A stretch of DNA of 64,000 bases from Mayfieldus sp038040285 (GCA_038040285.1 JBBPIN010000003.1:62001-126000), one strand, 5' to 3'; positions 42,894-51,641 are shown, counted from the first letter of the stretch. Notes: generated from the sequence alone by a model not told the origin. Translations and numbers: made by a program.

Positions 42894-43867
42894 GCGCCAC
42901 CTCTGAGACCCCGATGGCGGGCGAGCGGCCGGTCGAGGCGGTGGCGGGGACGGCGGAGTTCCTGCGCCGCGTGCGCTCGGGCCTCAACGACGGGCTGGAC
43001 CCGATGAGTGCCGCCGAGCGCGCGGCGGTGGCGCTGCCGAAGACGCTGCGCGATTCGGTGCAGCGGATGGGACGGCGGATGGCCGGCCGCTACCACGAGG
43101 ACGAATGGGGCTTTGACGAGGAGTTCGCCGAGGCGGTCTATCCGTTCTTCGAGTTCCTCTATGACTTCTGGTGGCGGGTGCAGGCCACCGGAGTTGAGAA
43201 CGTTCCCTCGCATGGGCGGGCCCTGGTGGTCAGCAACCACTCCGGCTCGCTGTTCCCCTTCGATGCCACGATGCTGGTCGGGGCGATCATGAAGGAGCAC
43301 CCGCTGCCGCGCTGGCCGCGCCCGATGGTTCTCAACTGGGCCTTCGAGCTGCCCTTCCTCAGCTCCTTCATGCGCAAGGTCGGTGGCATCCCGGCCAGCC
43401 CCTTCAACGCGATCCGGCTGCTCGAGCAGGACGAGATAGTGATGGTCTTCCCGGAGGGGGTGAAGGGGACCGGCAAGCAGTTCTCGGAGCGCTACCGGTT
43501 GAAGCGCTTCGGTCGCGGCGGCTTCGTCGAGGTGGCGCTGCGCACCGGCTCACCGATCGTGCCGGTGGCCGTGGTCGGCGCGGAGGAGATCTACCCGAAG
43601 ATCGCCGACAGCCAGCTGCTAGCGAAGCTTCTCGGCGCGCCGTTCGTTCCGATCACGCCGACCTTGCCCTGGCTAGGTCCGCTCGGTCTGATCCCGCTGC
43701 CCTCGCGCTGGCGGATCGAGTTCTGCGAGCCGATCGACGTCAGCGAATACCCGCCCGAGGCGGCCGATGACCGGGCGCTCCTGTTTGAGATCTCGGAGCG
43801 GGTCCGCGACACGATCCAGGAACAGCTGTACGAGGCGCTGGTCAGGCGCGGCTCGGCGTTCCTCTAG
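42890..43867 (+). CDS. PlsC-like lysophospholipid/glycerol acyltransferase
   Basis: 325 residues. Acyltransferase motif 1 is VVSNHSGSLFPFDATM (His and Asp), motif 3 MVFPEGVKGTGK, and the PIVPVAVVGAEEIYP segment is motif 4. A helical N-terminal extension of ~100 residues precedes the domain. It would acylate glycerol-3-phosphate or a lysolipid at the membrane. Start overlaps the upstream epimerase-like gene (ATGA). Confidence 0.88.
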   Translation: MSATSETPMAGERPVEAVAGTAEFLRRVRSGLNDGLDPMSAAERAAVALPKTLRDSVQRMGRRMAGRYHEDEWGFDEEFAEAVYPFFEFLYDFWWRVQATGVENVPSHGRALVVSNHSGSLFPFDATMLVGAIMKEHPLPRWPRPMVLNWAFELPFLSSFMRKVGGIPASPFNAIRLLEQDEIVMVFPEGVKGTGKQFSERYRLKRFGRGGFVEVALRTGSPIVPVAVVGAEEIYPKIADSQLLAKLLGAPFVPITPTLPWLGPLGLIPLPSRWRIEFCEPIDVSEYPPEAADDRALLFEISERVRDTIQEQLYEALVRRGSAFL

Positions 43868-44019
43868 CCACGCCGGGCACGCTGCTTACAAATAGGAGAG
43901 ACGCCGCGCCGACATTTACGACAGCCGTCTAAAGGCAGGCGGCCGTCCCGTGCCTACCGTGGTCCGATAGGCAAACCGCGACCGCCGGGGCAGGCTCTGG
44001 CGGGCAAGGAGGAACGGTT

Positions 44020-45561
44020 ATGAAATGGAGGTTCCTAGCGGCGATCCCGCTGGCGCTGCTGTTCTTGGCAATCGTCGCGCCAGGCGCATTCGCCGACTCG
44101 ACTGACCTGAAGCTGTCCATAGCGGGCAAGCTCGATCCGTCGGTGGGAATCAACACGATCTGGGTGATCGTCGCCGGCGCGCTGGTGATGTTCATGCAGG
44201 CCGGGTTTGCATTCCTTGAGATCGGCTTCAGCCGCGCCAAGAACGCCGGAACCGTGGTCGCGAAGATCCTCACCAACTTCTCGATCGCGGCGATCGGCTG
44301 GTGGGCGGTTGGGTTCGCGTTCGCGTTCGGGGGCCCGCTCGGAAGCTTCATCGGGCACGACGGAGGGTTCTTCTTCACCCACCTCGGCGCCAACAGCGTC
44401 ACCGCGGGCGGTCTGACGACCTTCCATCCCAGCTTCCCGGTGATGGCGCTGTCGGACGCGACGATCGAGTCGAAGTGGTTCTTCCAGTTCGTCTTCTGCG
44501 CCGTGTCGCTGGCGATCGTCTGGGGGACGACGCTGGAGAGGATCAAGTTCGGCGTCTACATCATCTACGCGATCGTCTTCTCGACGGTCATCTACCCGAT
44601 CGGCGCCCACTGGGTGTTCGGAGGCGGGTTCCTTCAGAACGGGCATTGGCTCGGGACGTCGATCGCCGGCATGCAGGACTTCGCCGGATCGACCGCCGTC
44701 CACCTGATCGGCGCCAGCGGGGCATTGGCCGCGTTGCTGCTGCTCGGGCCCAGAAAGGGCAAGTACGGACCCGACGGCAAGCCGCGGGCGATCCCCGGCC
44801 ACAGCATGCCGCTGTTCGGGCTCGGCGTGCTGATCCTCTGGCTCGGTTGGTTCGGGTTCAACCCGGGGTCGACGCTGAACGCGCTCGACGGGCGCTTCGC
44901 GGAGATCCTGTTCATCACCAACCTCTCCGGCGCAGCCGGGGTGTTGGCGGCGTTGGCGACCGCGTATCTGAAGACCAAGGCGATCGACATCGGCATGGCC
45001 GGCAACGGCGCGATCGCCGCGCTGGTGGCGATCACCGCCCCGTCGGGCTACGTCGAGGTCTGGGCTGCCCCGATCATTGGCGCCGTCGCCGGCGTGATCG
45101 TGGTGCTCGGCGTCTACGCGATCGACAAGTTGATCGACGACCCGGTGGGTGCGCTGTCGGCGCACGGCCTGGCCGGTATCTGGGGGACGATCTCGTGCGG
45201 CATCTTCACGGCGCCGAGATTGGCCCAGTACAACGCCTTCGGGGATCCCCAGGGCGGGCTTGTGTACTCGGGCCACTTCACCCAGCTGGCCGCCCAGACC
45301 ATCGGGCTCACAATCGCGTTCCTGTTCGTCTTCTCGATGAGCTTCGGGACGTTCTGGATCATCAAGAAGACCTACGGCCTCCGTGTCAGCGAGGCCGAAG
45401 AGGACGCTGGCCTGGATATCTCCGAGCACGGGATGTACGGCTATCCCGAGCAATTCATCCCGCAGCCGGAGTATCCGGGTGGCCCCCCCGTTCACCCCGC
45501 GCCAAGCGGAGCCGCGGCGACGGCCACGACAATGGCAGCCCACGACCCAACCAGGGCATAA
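44020..45561 (+). CDS. amt: Ammonium transporter
   Basis: 513 residues. A cleavable signal-like N-terminus (MKWRFLAAIPLALLFLAIVAPGAFA) precedes eleven membrane helices. The family signature is seen (FMQAGFAFLEIGFSRAKNAG; DFAGSTAVHLIGASGALAALLLLG with the pore Asp/His; GFNPGS; and the second pore His in LSAHGLAGIWGT). A ~60-residue cytoplasmic tail follows. RBS AAGGAGGAA at 44006-44014. It is the first gene of a nitrogen cluster: glnB begins 12 bases after. Confidence 0.95.
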   Translation: MKWRFLAAIPLALLFLAIVAPGAFADSTDLKLSIAGKLDPSVGINTIWVIVAGALVMFMQAGFAFLEIGFSRAKNAGTVVAKILTNFSIAAIGWWAVGFAFAFGGPLGSFIGHDGGFFFTHLGANSVTAGGLTTFHPSFPVMALSDATIESKWFFQFVFCAVSLAIVWGTTLERIKFGVYIIYAIVFSTVIYPIGAHWVFGGGFLQNGHWLGTSIAGMQDFAGSTAVHLIGASGALAALLLLGPRKGKYGPDGKPRAIPGHSMPLFGLGVLILWLGWFGFNPGSTLNALDGRFAEILFITNLSGAAGVLAALATAYLKTKAIDIGMAGNGAIAALVAITAPSGYVEVWAAPIIGAVAGVIVVLGVYAIDKLIDDPVGALSAHGLAGIWGTISCGIFTAPRLAQYNAFGDPQGGLVYSGHFTQLAAQTIGLTIAFLFVFSMSFGTFWIIKKTYGLRVSEAEEDAGLDISEHGMYGYPEQFIPQPEYPGGPPVHPAPSGAAATATTMAAHDPTRA

Positions 45562-45573
45562 AGGAGAGGCACG

Positions 45574-45948
45574 ATGAAGAAGATCGAGGCGTTCATCCGC
45601 CATGAGGCATTCGAGCCGATCCGAACCGAGTTGCTGGAGCGAGGGTTCCCCTCCCTCTCGATACTCGAGGCCAAGGGGTCGGGTCGCCAGAAGGGCATTG
45701 TCGAGCAGTACAGGGGTTCGACCCTGACTGTCAACGTGCGGCCGAAGTTGAAGGTCGAGATCGTCGTCGAGGACAAGGACAAGAGCCTCGTCGTCGAGAC
45801 GATCCTCAAGCACGCCCGCACGGGGGAGGTCGGGGACGGCAAGATCTTCGTCCTGCCGGTCGAGGAGGCGATTCGCATCCGCACCGGCGAGAAGGGCGAG
45901 GAGGTTCTGGACCCGCACACGGAGACGGAGACGGAGATTCCGGCCTAA
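45574..45948 (+). CDS. glnB: PII nitrogen regulatory protein
   Basis: 124 residues aligning without gaps to E. coli GlnB through position ~85. GRQKG (38-41), Tyr46 and the GDGKIFV and RIRTGE nucleotide-site segments are kept. At the T-loop position 51, where Tyr is the uridylylation or adenylylation site, this protein has Leu (YRGSTL). Covalent modification at that site is therefore not possible; regulation probably rests on ATP/ADP and 2-oxoglutarate binding. It is cotranscribed with amt, whose channel it should gate. Confidence 0.93.
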   Translation: MKKIEAFIRHEAFEPIRTELLERGFPSLSILEAKGSGRQKGIVEQYRGSTLTVNVRPKLKVEIVVEDKDKSLVVETILKHARTGEVGDGKIFVLPVEEAIRIRTGEKGEEVLDPHTETETEIPA

Positions 45949-46054
45949 CGGCTGCGGGCATACGATCGGAGTGGCGTGGGACGGGGCGGCCGAGCTCGAG
46001 AGGGTGAGGCCGCCCCGCTCCGACCTCCGATCAGGAAAGGAGACACATAGAGAG

Positions 46055-47428
46055 ATGGCAACGATCAACGAGTCCAGGACCTTGCCCGGCGAGATCCTCG
46101 CCAAGGTGGAGGAGGACGGCATCGAGTTCATCCGCTTCTGGTTCACCGACATCAACGGCCAGCTGAAGAGCTTCGCCGTCGGCAAGGAGGAGCTGGAGGA
46201 CGCGCTGGACGAGGGGATGGGCTTCGACGGCTCCTCGATCACCGGCTTCAACCGGATCGAAGAGTCCGACATGATCGCGATGCCCGACCCGGACACCTAC
46301 GTCGTACTTCCGTGGCGTGACGACGGCGGCAATGGCAAGGGTAACGTCGCGCGGATGTTCTGCGACGTCCTGCGGCCCGGCGGAGAGCCGTATGAGGGCG
46401 ACCCGCGGTACGTGATGCGCCGCGCACTGGCGCGGGCCAACGAGATGGGCTTTGACACCTTCAATCTCGGTCCAGAGCTGGAGTACTTCTACTTCGCCTC
46501 CGACCAGCTGGGCGAGGACGGGGTGCCGACGATCCTCGACAAGGGCGGCTACTTCGACCTCACGACGCTGGACGCGGGATCCGACCTGCGGCGGGACACC
46601 GTCAACGCCCTGAAGAAGGTCGGGATCCCGGTCGAGTACACCCATCACGAGGTCGGTCCCTCCCAGCACGAGATCGACATGCGATTCGCCGAAGGGCTGC
46701 GGATGTCCGACAACGCGATGACCTACCGGATCGTGGTCAAGGAGATCGCCGCGCTGCACGGCGTCTACGCGACCTTCATGCCGAAGCCTCTGTTCGGCGA
46801 GAACGGGTCCGGCATGCACACCCACCAGTCGCTGTTCAACGAGGGCAGGAACGCCTTCTATGAGGAGGGTGGCCACTACCACCTCTCCGACACGGGAAGG
46901 GCCTACATCGCGGGGCTGCTCAAGCACTCGCGCGAGATCTGCGCGCTGTTCGCGCCCAACGTGAACAGCTACAAGCGCCTGGTGCTCGGATACGAGGCGC
47001 CCGTGTACTGCGCCTGGTCGCAGCGCAACCGCTCCGCCCTGGTCCGGGTGCCGATGTACCAGCCCGGCAAGGAGAAGGCGACGCGCTGCGAGCTGCGCTG
47101 CCCGGATCCGTCCTGCAATCCCTACCTGACATTCGCGGCGATGCTGCACGCGGGGTTGGACGGGATCGAGCACGGCTACGACATCCCGGAGCCGATGGAG
47201 ACCAACCTCTACGACCTCACCCCAGCGGAGCGCGAGGAGAGGGGCATCGAGCAGCTACCCGAGACGCTCGGCGAGGCGATCGAGGAGCTGGCCAACTCGG
47301 AGCTGGTCCGCAACGCCCTCGGCGATCACATCTTCGAGCGCTACGTGGACCTGAAGCGCGAGGAGTGGGAGGAGTACCGGGTCCAGGTCACTCAGTGGGA
47401 ATTGGAGAAGTACCTCCCAGTGCTCTGA
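46055..47428 (+). CDS. glnA: Glutamine synthetase type I
   Basis: 457 residues from ATG 46055, with AGGAAAGGAG upstream. GSI segments: FTDINGQLKSF, GMGFDGSSITGF, GPELEYFYFA (Glu metal ligands), HHEVGPSQHEIDMRF, GSGMHTHQSL, NSYKRLVLGYEAPVYCAWSQRNRSALVRVP and RCPDPSCNPYL. The loop NLYDLTPAER keeps a tyrosine at the place adenylylated in GSI-beta, but the length and motif are closer to the GSI-alpha style. It makes glutamine from glutamate and ammonia, completing the amt-glnB-glnA unit. A strong hairpin terminator follows. Confidence 0.95.
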   Translation: MATINESRTLPGEILAKVEEDGIEFIRFWFTDINGQLKSFAVGKEELEDALDEGMGFDGSSITGFNRIEESDMIAMPDPDTYVVLPWRDDGGNGKGNVARMFCDVLRPGGEPYEGDPRYVMRRALARANEMGFDTFNLGPELEYFYFASDQLGEDGVPTILDKGGYFDLTTLDAGSDLRRDTVNALKKVGIPVEYTHHEVGPSQHEIDMRFAEGLRMSDNAMTYRIVVKEIAALHGVYATFMPKPLFGENGSGMHTHQSLFNEGRNAFYEEGGHYHLSDTGRAYIAGLLKHSREICALFAPNVNSYKRLVLGYEAPVYCAWSQRNRSALVRVPMYQPGKEKATRCELRCPDPSCNPYLTFAAMLHAGLDGIEHGYDIPEPMETNLYDLTPAEREERGIEQLPETLGEAIEELANSELVRNALGDHIFERYVDLKREEWEEYRVQVTQWELEKYLPVL

Positions 47429-47453
47429 GCCAGGCGGCTCTGACGCTCTGAAC

Positions 47454-47487
47454 GGCGGGCCGGTGGCGATTGTTCTGCCGGCCCGCC
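47454..47487 (+). terminator. Hairpin terminator after glnA
   Basis: Exact 10-base arms GGCGGGCCGG (47454-47463) and CCGGCCCGCC (47478-47487), 14-base loop, 25 bases past the stop. No U-tract. Confidence 0.7.
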
Positions 47488-47548
47488 CGCGTCCGATCCC
47501 ACGGTTCCTGGTTGCAAGCAGGCGAATTACACATAGACTGCGCCCCAG

Positions 47549-48010
47549 ATGGCCGCAGGGGTGGCTACAGCGGAGCAATCGGCCGAGACCAGGGCTTTCG
47601 CCTCGGCCGACGAGATGCGCGACGTTCTCACCCACCTGCTCTCGGAGATCGACGCCGACTCCGACCTCGGCCGGCGGCTGCGCTCCGCCCACATCTCCTA
47701 TCGCTACGTGTTTCCGGACCTCGACCTGGCCCTCAACATCTCCAGCTCCGACGAGCCCGGCCACTGCGTCCGCTGGTCGTTCGCCGATCAGGCCGAGTGG
47801 GACCCGGCGCTGACCTTGGAGATGAGCTCGGAGGTCGCCAACCGTTATCTGCAGGGCCGTGAGAACCTGGCGATCGCGATGGCCCGGGGAAGAATCCGCT
47901 GCTCCTGCGAGGCTAGCGCGGCGCTCAGCCTGCTGCCGATCAGCAGCCAGCTCAACGCCTGCTATCGCGAGGTGCTGGAGCGCCATTACCCGCACCTGCT
48001 GCTCCGTTAA
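47549..48010 (+). CDS. Hypothetical protein, SCP2-like composition
   Basis: 153 residues. Predicted mixed alpha/beta: DEMRDVLTHLLSEI, HISYRYVFPDLDLALNI, ALTLEMSSEVANRYLQGRENLAIAMARGRIRC. The 'm..~a~r~yl.G..nl~~A~~~G~I' pattern is like sterol-carrier-protein-2 (SCP2) domains, which bind lipids. I treat that as a weak assignment. It stands alone between the glnA terminator and a strong promoter at 48017. Confidence 0.5.
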   Translation: MAAGVATAEQSAETRAFASADEMRDVLTHLLSEIDADSDLGRRLRSAHISYRYVFPDLDLALNISSSDEPGHCVRWSFADQAEWDPALTLEMSSEVANRYLQGRENLAIAMARGRIRCSCEASAALSLLPISSQLNACYREVLERHYPHLLLR

Positions 48011-48016
48011 GCGGGC

Positions 48017-48044
48017 TTGACATCGGCCGACCCGGTCGTATGCT
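48017..48044 (+). promoter_or_regulatory. Near-consensus sigma-70-type promoter
   Basis: TTGACA at 48017-48022 and TATGCT at 48039-48044 with a 16-base spacer. This is the strongest-looking vegetative promoter in the window and it points into the structured RNA region. Confidence 0.65.
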
Positions 48045-48050
48045 CCGCCT

Positions 48051-48207
48051 TGTAACAAAGGCAGCAGGCCGACAGTGGGCCCGCCGCCGAGCCTCCCGGC
48101 GACTGAGGCGAGGTGGAAGAGCCCGCAAGGCGCCAATAGGCGCCGCCAGGCCGACGTAGCGGGCCGAATGCCCGCAGGCGACGGGGCCGCGTGACCCCGT
48201 CGCTTTT
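48051..48207 (+). ncRNA. Candidate structured RNA or leader attenuator (~155 nt)
   Basis: Between the promoter and an intrinsic terminator lies a ~155-base non-coding stretch rich in stems: GGCGCC hairpin with AATA loop (48129-48144), GCGGGC/GCCCGC hairpin with CGAAT loop (48159-48175), and two copies of CAGGCCGAC (48065-48073, 48147-48155). It lies upstream of the MerR-cyclase gene, whose start is 37 bases past the terminator. It may be a stand-alone small RNA or a transcription attenuator of that gene. I could not match it to a known RNA class. Confidence 0.5.
48178..48207 (+). terminator. Intrinsic terminator with U-tract
   Basis: GCGACGGGG (48178-48186) and CCCCGTCGC (48195-48203), 8-base loop, followed by TTTT (48204-48207). 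One of very few terminators here with a U-tract. Confidence 0.8.
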
Positions 48208-48243
48208 CGTTTGCGCCCCGGCGGCGTGGCTAAGGTCCAGCCG

Positions 48244-49431
48244 ATGGCGTCCAACGACTACATCTCCCTGAGCGAAGCGTCGCGCCGCTCCGGCGTGTCG
48301 GCGAGCACCCTGAAGCGCTGGGCGGAGGAGAGGGTGCTCCCGGTGAAGCGGGGGCGCTGGACCGCGGTTGCGGCGGCGCAGGCGCGCGTCGTGTCGCGGA
48401 TGCGCGAGCGCGGTCACTCGCTCGAGGAGCTGAAGGAAGCGGGGCGTGAGGGGAAGCTCGCCTTCGGCCTCGCCGAGGAGCTGTTCCCTACCCCAGAGGG
48501 CAGCGTGTCGATCGAGGAGGCGGCGGCCGAGACCGGGCTGGAGCCGGAGCTGATCGAGCGTCTCCAGATGCTGTTGGGGACTCCGACAGGGCGCGAGCGC
48601 ACGCTCACCCCCGCCGACCTGGAGGCGATGCATCACTGTGCCCGCGTCCTCCAGGCCGGCCTGCCGCTGGTCGCCTTCCTTCAGCTCGTGCGCGTCTACG
48701 CGCAGTCGCTGCGCAAGGTCGCCGATGCCGAGGTGCGCCTCTTTCACCTCTACGTGCACGAGCCGCTGATTCGCGATGGCGTCCCCGAGCTGGAGATGGC
48801 CGAGGAGATGCAGGGGCTGGCGGCCGACCTGCTTCCGCTGGCGACGCCGTTGTTCGAGTACATGCACAGCCGTTACCTGGGCTTCTTCATCGAGCAGGAC
48901 GTCGTCGGCCACATGGAGAGCGAGCTGGGCCGCGACACCAGCCTCGGCCGGGTCCTGGTGACCCTCTGCTTCATCGACCTCACGGGCTTTGTCCGCTACA
49001 CCGAGGAGGAGGGGGAGGAGGAGGCGCTGGACGTGGTCGAGCGCTTCATCGAGACGGTCGAAGCGACCCTGCCGGCCGAGGCGACGATCGTGAAGACGAT
49101 CGGAGACGAGGTGATGATCGTCTCGCGCGATCCCGCGTCGCTGACCGAGTGGGCGGTCGGCTTTCTCGCCCTGTTCCAGGAGCGCCCCCGGCCGCGGGTT
49201 GGGATCCATCACGGGTACGCCGTATATAGAGACGGCGACTACTTCGGCACCGAGGTCAACCTCGTGCACCGGATCGTCAACCGGGCGCTCGGCGGCGAGG
49301 TGCTGGTCACCGATCGCGTCGTCGAGTCGATCGGGAACAACCAGTACCTCGAGTTCGAGCCGATCGGCGGCGTCGAGCTAAAAGGTTTTCCCGAGCCGAC
49401 GCCGCTGTTCGTGGTCAGGCCTTCGGCTTAA
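48244..49431 (+). CDS. MerR-type DNA-binding domain fused to class III adenylate/guanylate cyclase domain
   Basis: 395 residues from ATG 48244. The N-terminus is a MerR-like winged helix (ISLSEASRRSGVSASTLKRWAEE; then VVSRMRERGHSLEELK), a second small helical HTH-like part follows (SIEEAAAETGLEPELIERL). Residues ~235-390 form a class III cyclase: FIDLTGFVRYTEEEG (first metal Asp), IVKTIGDEVMI (Lys and second Asp), and GTEVNLVHRIVNRA (Asn and Arg that stabilise the transition state). All key catalytic residues appear present, so it could make cAMP or cGMP. Soluble. The upstream structured leader may control it. Confidence 0.85.
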   Translation: MASNDYISLSEASRRSGVSASTLKRWAEERVLPVKRGRWTAVAAAQARVVSRMRERGHSLEELKEAGREGKLAFGLAEELFPTPEGSVSIEEAAAETGLEPELIERLQMLLGTPTGRERTLTPADLEAMHHCARVLQAGLPLVAFLQLVRVYAQSLRKVADAEVRLFHLYVHEPLIRDGVPELEMAEEMQGLAADLLPLATPLFEYMHSRYLGFFIEQDVVGHMESELGRDTSLGRVLVTLCFIDLTGFVRYTEEEGEEEALDVVERFIETVEATLPAEATIVKTIGDEVMIVSRDPASLTEWAVGFLALFQERPRPRVGIHHGYAVYRDGDYFGTEVNLVHRIVNRALGGEVLVTDRVVESIGNNQYLEFEPIGGVELKGFPEPTPLFVVRPSA

Positions 49432-49433
49432 AT

Positions 49434-49510
49434 CGTCATTTGTCATTTGTCATTCGGGCCTGAGCCCTAACCTCGAATGACGAGTGACTAGTGACGAATG
49501 ACGAACTGAC
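49434..49510. repeat. GARTGAC repeat array with inverted partner, before tilS
   Basis: Four 7-base units (GAATGAC, GAGTGAC, TAGTGAC, GAATGAC; 49475-49502) followed by GAAC. Three inverted units (GTCATTT, GTCATTT, GTCATTC; 49435-49455) lie just before, so the transcript could fold into a hairpin. The same array occurs at 50888 and 59154. Confidence 0.75.
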
Positions 49511-49523
49511 TAGCCTCCGGCAT

Positions 49524-50885
49524 GTGACAAGCGACGCGATCGAGCACCTTGCCGCTGTGGTGCGTGCCAGCGAACTCCTGCCGCCCGGCTCCTCGGGCGT
49601 CGCGCTGCTTTCCGGCGGGCCCGACTCAGCGTGCCTGGCGGCGGGCCTGGTGATGGCCGTCGGAGCCAAGGCGATCACCGGGCTGCATGTGAACTACGGG
49701 CTGCGAAGTGATTCCGCGGAGGACCAGGCCCGCTGTGTGGAGCTTTGCGAGAAGCTCGGGATCCATCTCCTGATCGCGGTGTGCAAGCACTTCGATCGGG
49801 ACTTCAGCAAGGCGACCGAGGGGAACCTGCAGGCGGAGGCGCGCGAGTACCGCTATGAGCAGGCCGAGGAACACCGTGCCGAGCTTGGTGGAGACTGGAT
49901 CGCCACCGGCCACACCCTCACCGACCTCGCGGAGACGGTGATCTACAGGCTCGCCTCCTCCCCTGGGCGTCGGGCGATGCTCGGGCTGGCGCCACGGCGC
50001 GGCTACGTCGTCCGCCCGCTGCTGGCGATTGGTCGCGCCGAGACGCGCCGACTCGCGACCGAGGCGGGGCTGCCGTTCCATGACGACCCCTCCAACCTCG
50101 ACCGCCGCTTCGCCAGGGTGCGGATCCGCGAGGAGGTTCTCCCGGTGCTGCGCGAGATCAATCCCGCCGCCGAGCAGAACGTTGCATCGACCTGGCAGGA
50201 GCTGGCGGAGGAGGCGGAGGCCCTGGAGGCGCTCGCGGCGGAGGCGCTGGAGGCAGCCGGCGCCGCCGGGGCGACGGCGGTGCAGGCCGAGCGGCTGGCG
50301 GAGCTTGCGCCGGCGATCCGGCGCTTGGTGCTGCGGGCGCTCGCCGAACGGGCAGCGGGGCGCGAGGTGGCGCTGGGGCCGTCGCGGGCGGATCAGATCT
50401 GGCGGCTTGCCAGCCAGCCCGAGGGAGGGGAGACCGAGCTGGGTGGCGGCCTGCGGGCGATTTGCGAGGCGGGGCTGGTCCGCTTCGCAACCGACGCCGA
50501 GGCGAAGCCGGAGCCGGCGCAGCTGGCCGTGCCCGGAAGCTGTCGCTTCGGGCGTTGGGAGGTCCGCGCCGAGCTGCAGCCCGCGCCGATCGAACCGATC
50601 GGTCCCGACGTCGCCACCCTCGACGCCGCGGCGCTCGGCGACCCGCTGGAGGTGCGCGCCTGGCGCGATGGCGATCGCATGCGCCCGCTCGGGCTGGGGG
50701 GGACGAAGTCGCTTCAGGACCTGTTCACCGACAGCCGCGTGCCCCGTTCGCTGCGCCACACGCTGCCGGTCGTCGCCTCTGGCGGGCGCATCGCCTGGGT
50801 CGCCGGCGTCGCCGTCTCGGAGGACTTCAAGCTCACGTCCGAAGCGAGCGAGGCCGCCGTGCTGACCGCCTCCCTCGTCGAATAG
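49524..50885 (+). CDS. tilS: tRNA(Ile)-lysidine synthase
   Basis: About 453 residues from GTG 49524 (alternative GTG 49491 inside the repeat array adds 11). The PP-loop SGGPDSACLA binds ATP. Typical TilS segments follow: GLHVNYGLRSDSAEDQARC, ARDYRYEQAEE-like AREYRYEQAEEH, ATGHTLTDLAETVIYRL and the C-terminal substrate-binding domain. It modifies C34 of the CAU anticodon tRNA-Ile with lysine so that AUA is read as Ile. Essential. The order tilS-hpt-ftsH is conserved in actinobacteria. Confidence 0.92.
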   Translation: MTSDAIEHLAAVVRASELLPPGSSGVALLSGGPDSACLAAGLVMAVGAKAITGLHVNYGLRSDSAEDQARCVELCEKLGIHLLIAVCKHFDRDFSKATEGNLQAEAREYRYEQAEEHRAELGGDWIATGHTLTDLAETVIYRLASSPGRRAMLGLAPRRGYVVRPLLAIGRAETRRLATEAGLPFHDDPSNLDRRFARVRIREEVLPVLREINPAAEQNVASTWQELAEEAEALEALAAEALEAAGAAGATAVQAERLAELAPAIRRLVLRALAERAAGREVALGPSRADQIWRLASQPEGGETELGGGLRAICEAGLVRFATDAEAKPEPAQLAVPGSCRFGRWEVRAELQPAPIEPIGPDVATLDAAALGDPLEVRAWRDGDRMRPLGLGGTKSLQDLFTDSRVPRSLRHTLPVVASGGRIAWVAGVAVSEDFKLTSEASEAAVLTASLVE

Positions 50886-50887
50886 CC

Positions 50888-50919
50888 GAATGACGAATGA
50901 CGAGTGACGAGTGACGAAC
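50888..50919 (+). repeat. GARTGAC repeat array before hpt
   Basis: Four 7-base units (GAATGAC twice, GAGTGAC twice; 50888-50915) then GAAC, starting 3 bases after the tilS stop. The last unit supplies GTG ACG AAC, in frame with hpt. Confidence 0.8.
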
Positions 50920-50952
50920 TCCTCGCCACCCCCTATCTACACTGCCCCCCTC

Positions 50953-51498
50953 ATGAGCGACGACCGCATCGGCGAGGTCCTCGTCTCCAGCGAGGACCTT
51001 GCGCGCCGGGTGCAGGAGCTCGGCGTCGAGATCAGCCGCGACTACGAGGGGCGCGACCTGGTGATGGTCGGGGTGCTGAAGGGAGCCGTAGTGTTCATCG
51101 CCGACCTGATGCGCCAGCTGACCGTGCCCTGTGAGCTGGACTTCATGGCCGTCACCAGCTACGGCTCTTCGACCGACTCCTCGGGCGTGGTGCGCATCCT
51201 CAAGGACCTCGACGCCCCGATCGAGGGGCGTGACGTGCTGATCGTCGAGGACATCATCGACTCCGGGCTCACCCTCCAGTACCTGATGCGCAACCTGAAG
51301 GTGCGCTCGCCGCGCTCGCTCGAGGTCTGCGCGCTGCTCACCAAGCCGGAGCGGCGTCGGGTCGACCTGCCGACCCGTTATGTGGGGTTCGAGATCCCGA
51401 ACCGATTCGCGATTGGCTACGGCCTCGATCACTCCCAGAAGTACCGCAATCTGGACTACGTCGCAGTCCTAGAGAACGGCCCCGAAAACGGCAGGTGA
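50953..51498 (+). CDS. hpt: Hypoxanthine phosphoribosyltransferase
   Basis: 181 residues from ATG 50953 (a GTG at 50911 within the repeat array would add 14). Hpt features: VGVLKGAVVFIADLMR, ELDFMAVTSYGSST, the PRPP loop VLIVEDIIDSGLTL and YVGFEIPNRFAIGYGLD. It salvages hypoxanthine/guanine to IMP/GMP. It sits between tilS and ftsH in the usual order. Confidence 0.94.
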   Translation: MSDDRIGEVLVSSEDLARRVQELGVEISRDYEGRDLVMVGVLKGAVVFIADLMRQLTVPCELDFMAVTSYGSSTDSSGVVRILKDLDAPIEGRDVLIVEDIIDSGLTLQYLMRNLKVRSPRSLEVCALLTKPERRRVDLPTRYVGFEIPNRFAIGYGLDHSQKYRNLDYVAVLENGPENGR

Positions 51499-51641
51499 TG
51501 ATGGCGCGGAGCGGTTAGCGACGCGTCATGCATGTGGTGGTATTCATGGCCAATTCGCTGCGGGGCAGGAGTATGGCCCTGGTACGCTGAAAACCCGGTC
51601 GAGTGGCCGGTTTCGCCATCCCTACGCGGTAAAGGGCAGAT

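Noticed and set aside
44035..46296. 753-codon minus-strand frame over amt-glnB-glnA
   Set aside because: Shadow of three strongly recognised genes.
49434..49510. CRISPR-like array
   Set aside because: The 7-base units have no spacers and no cas genes are near.
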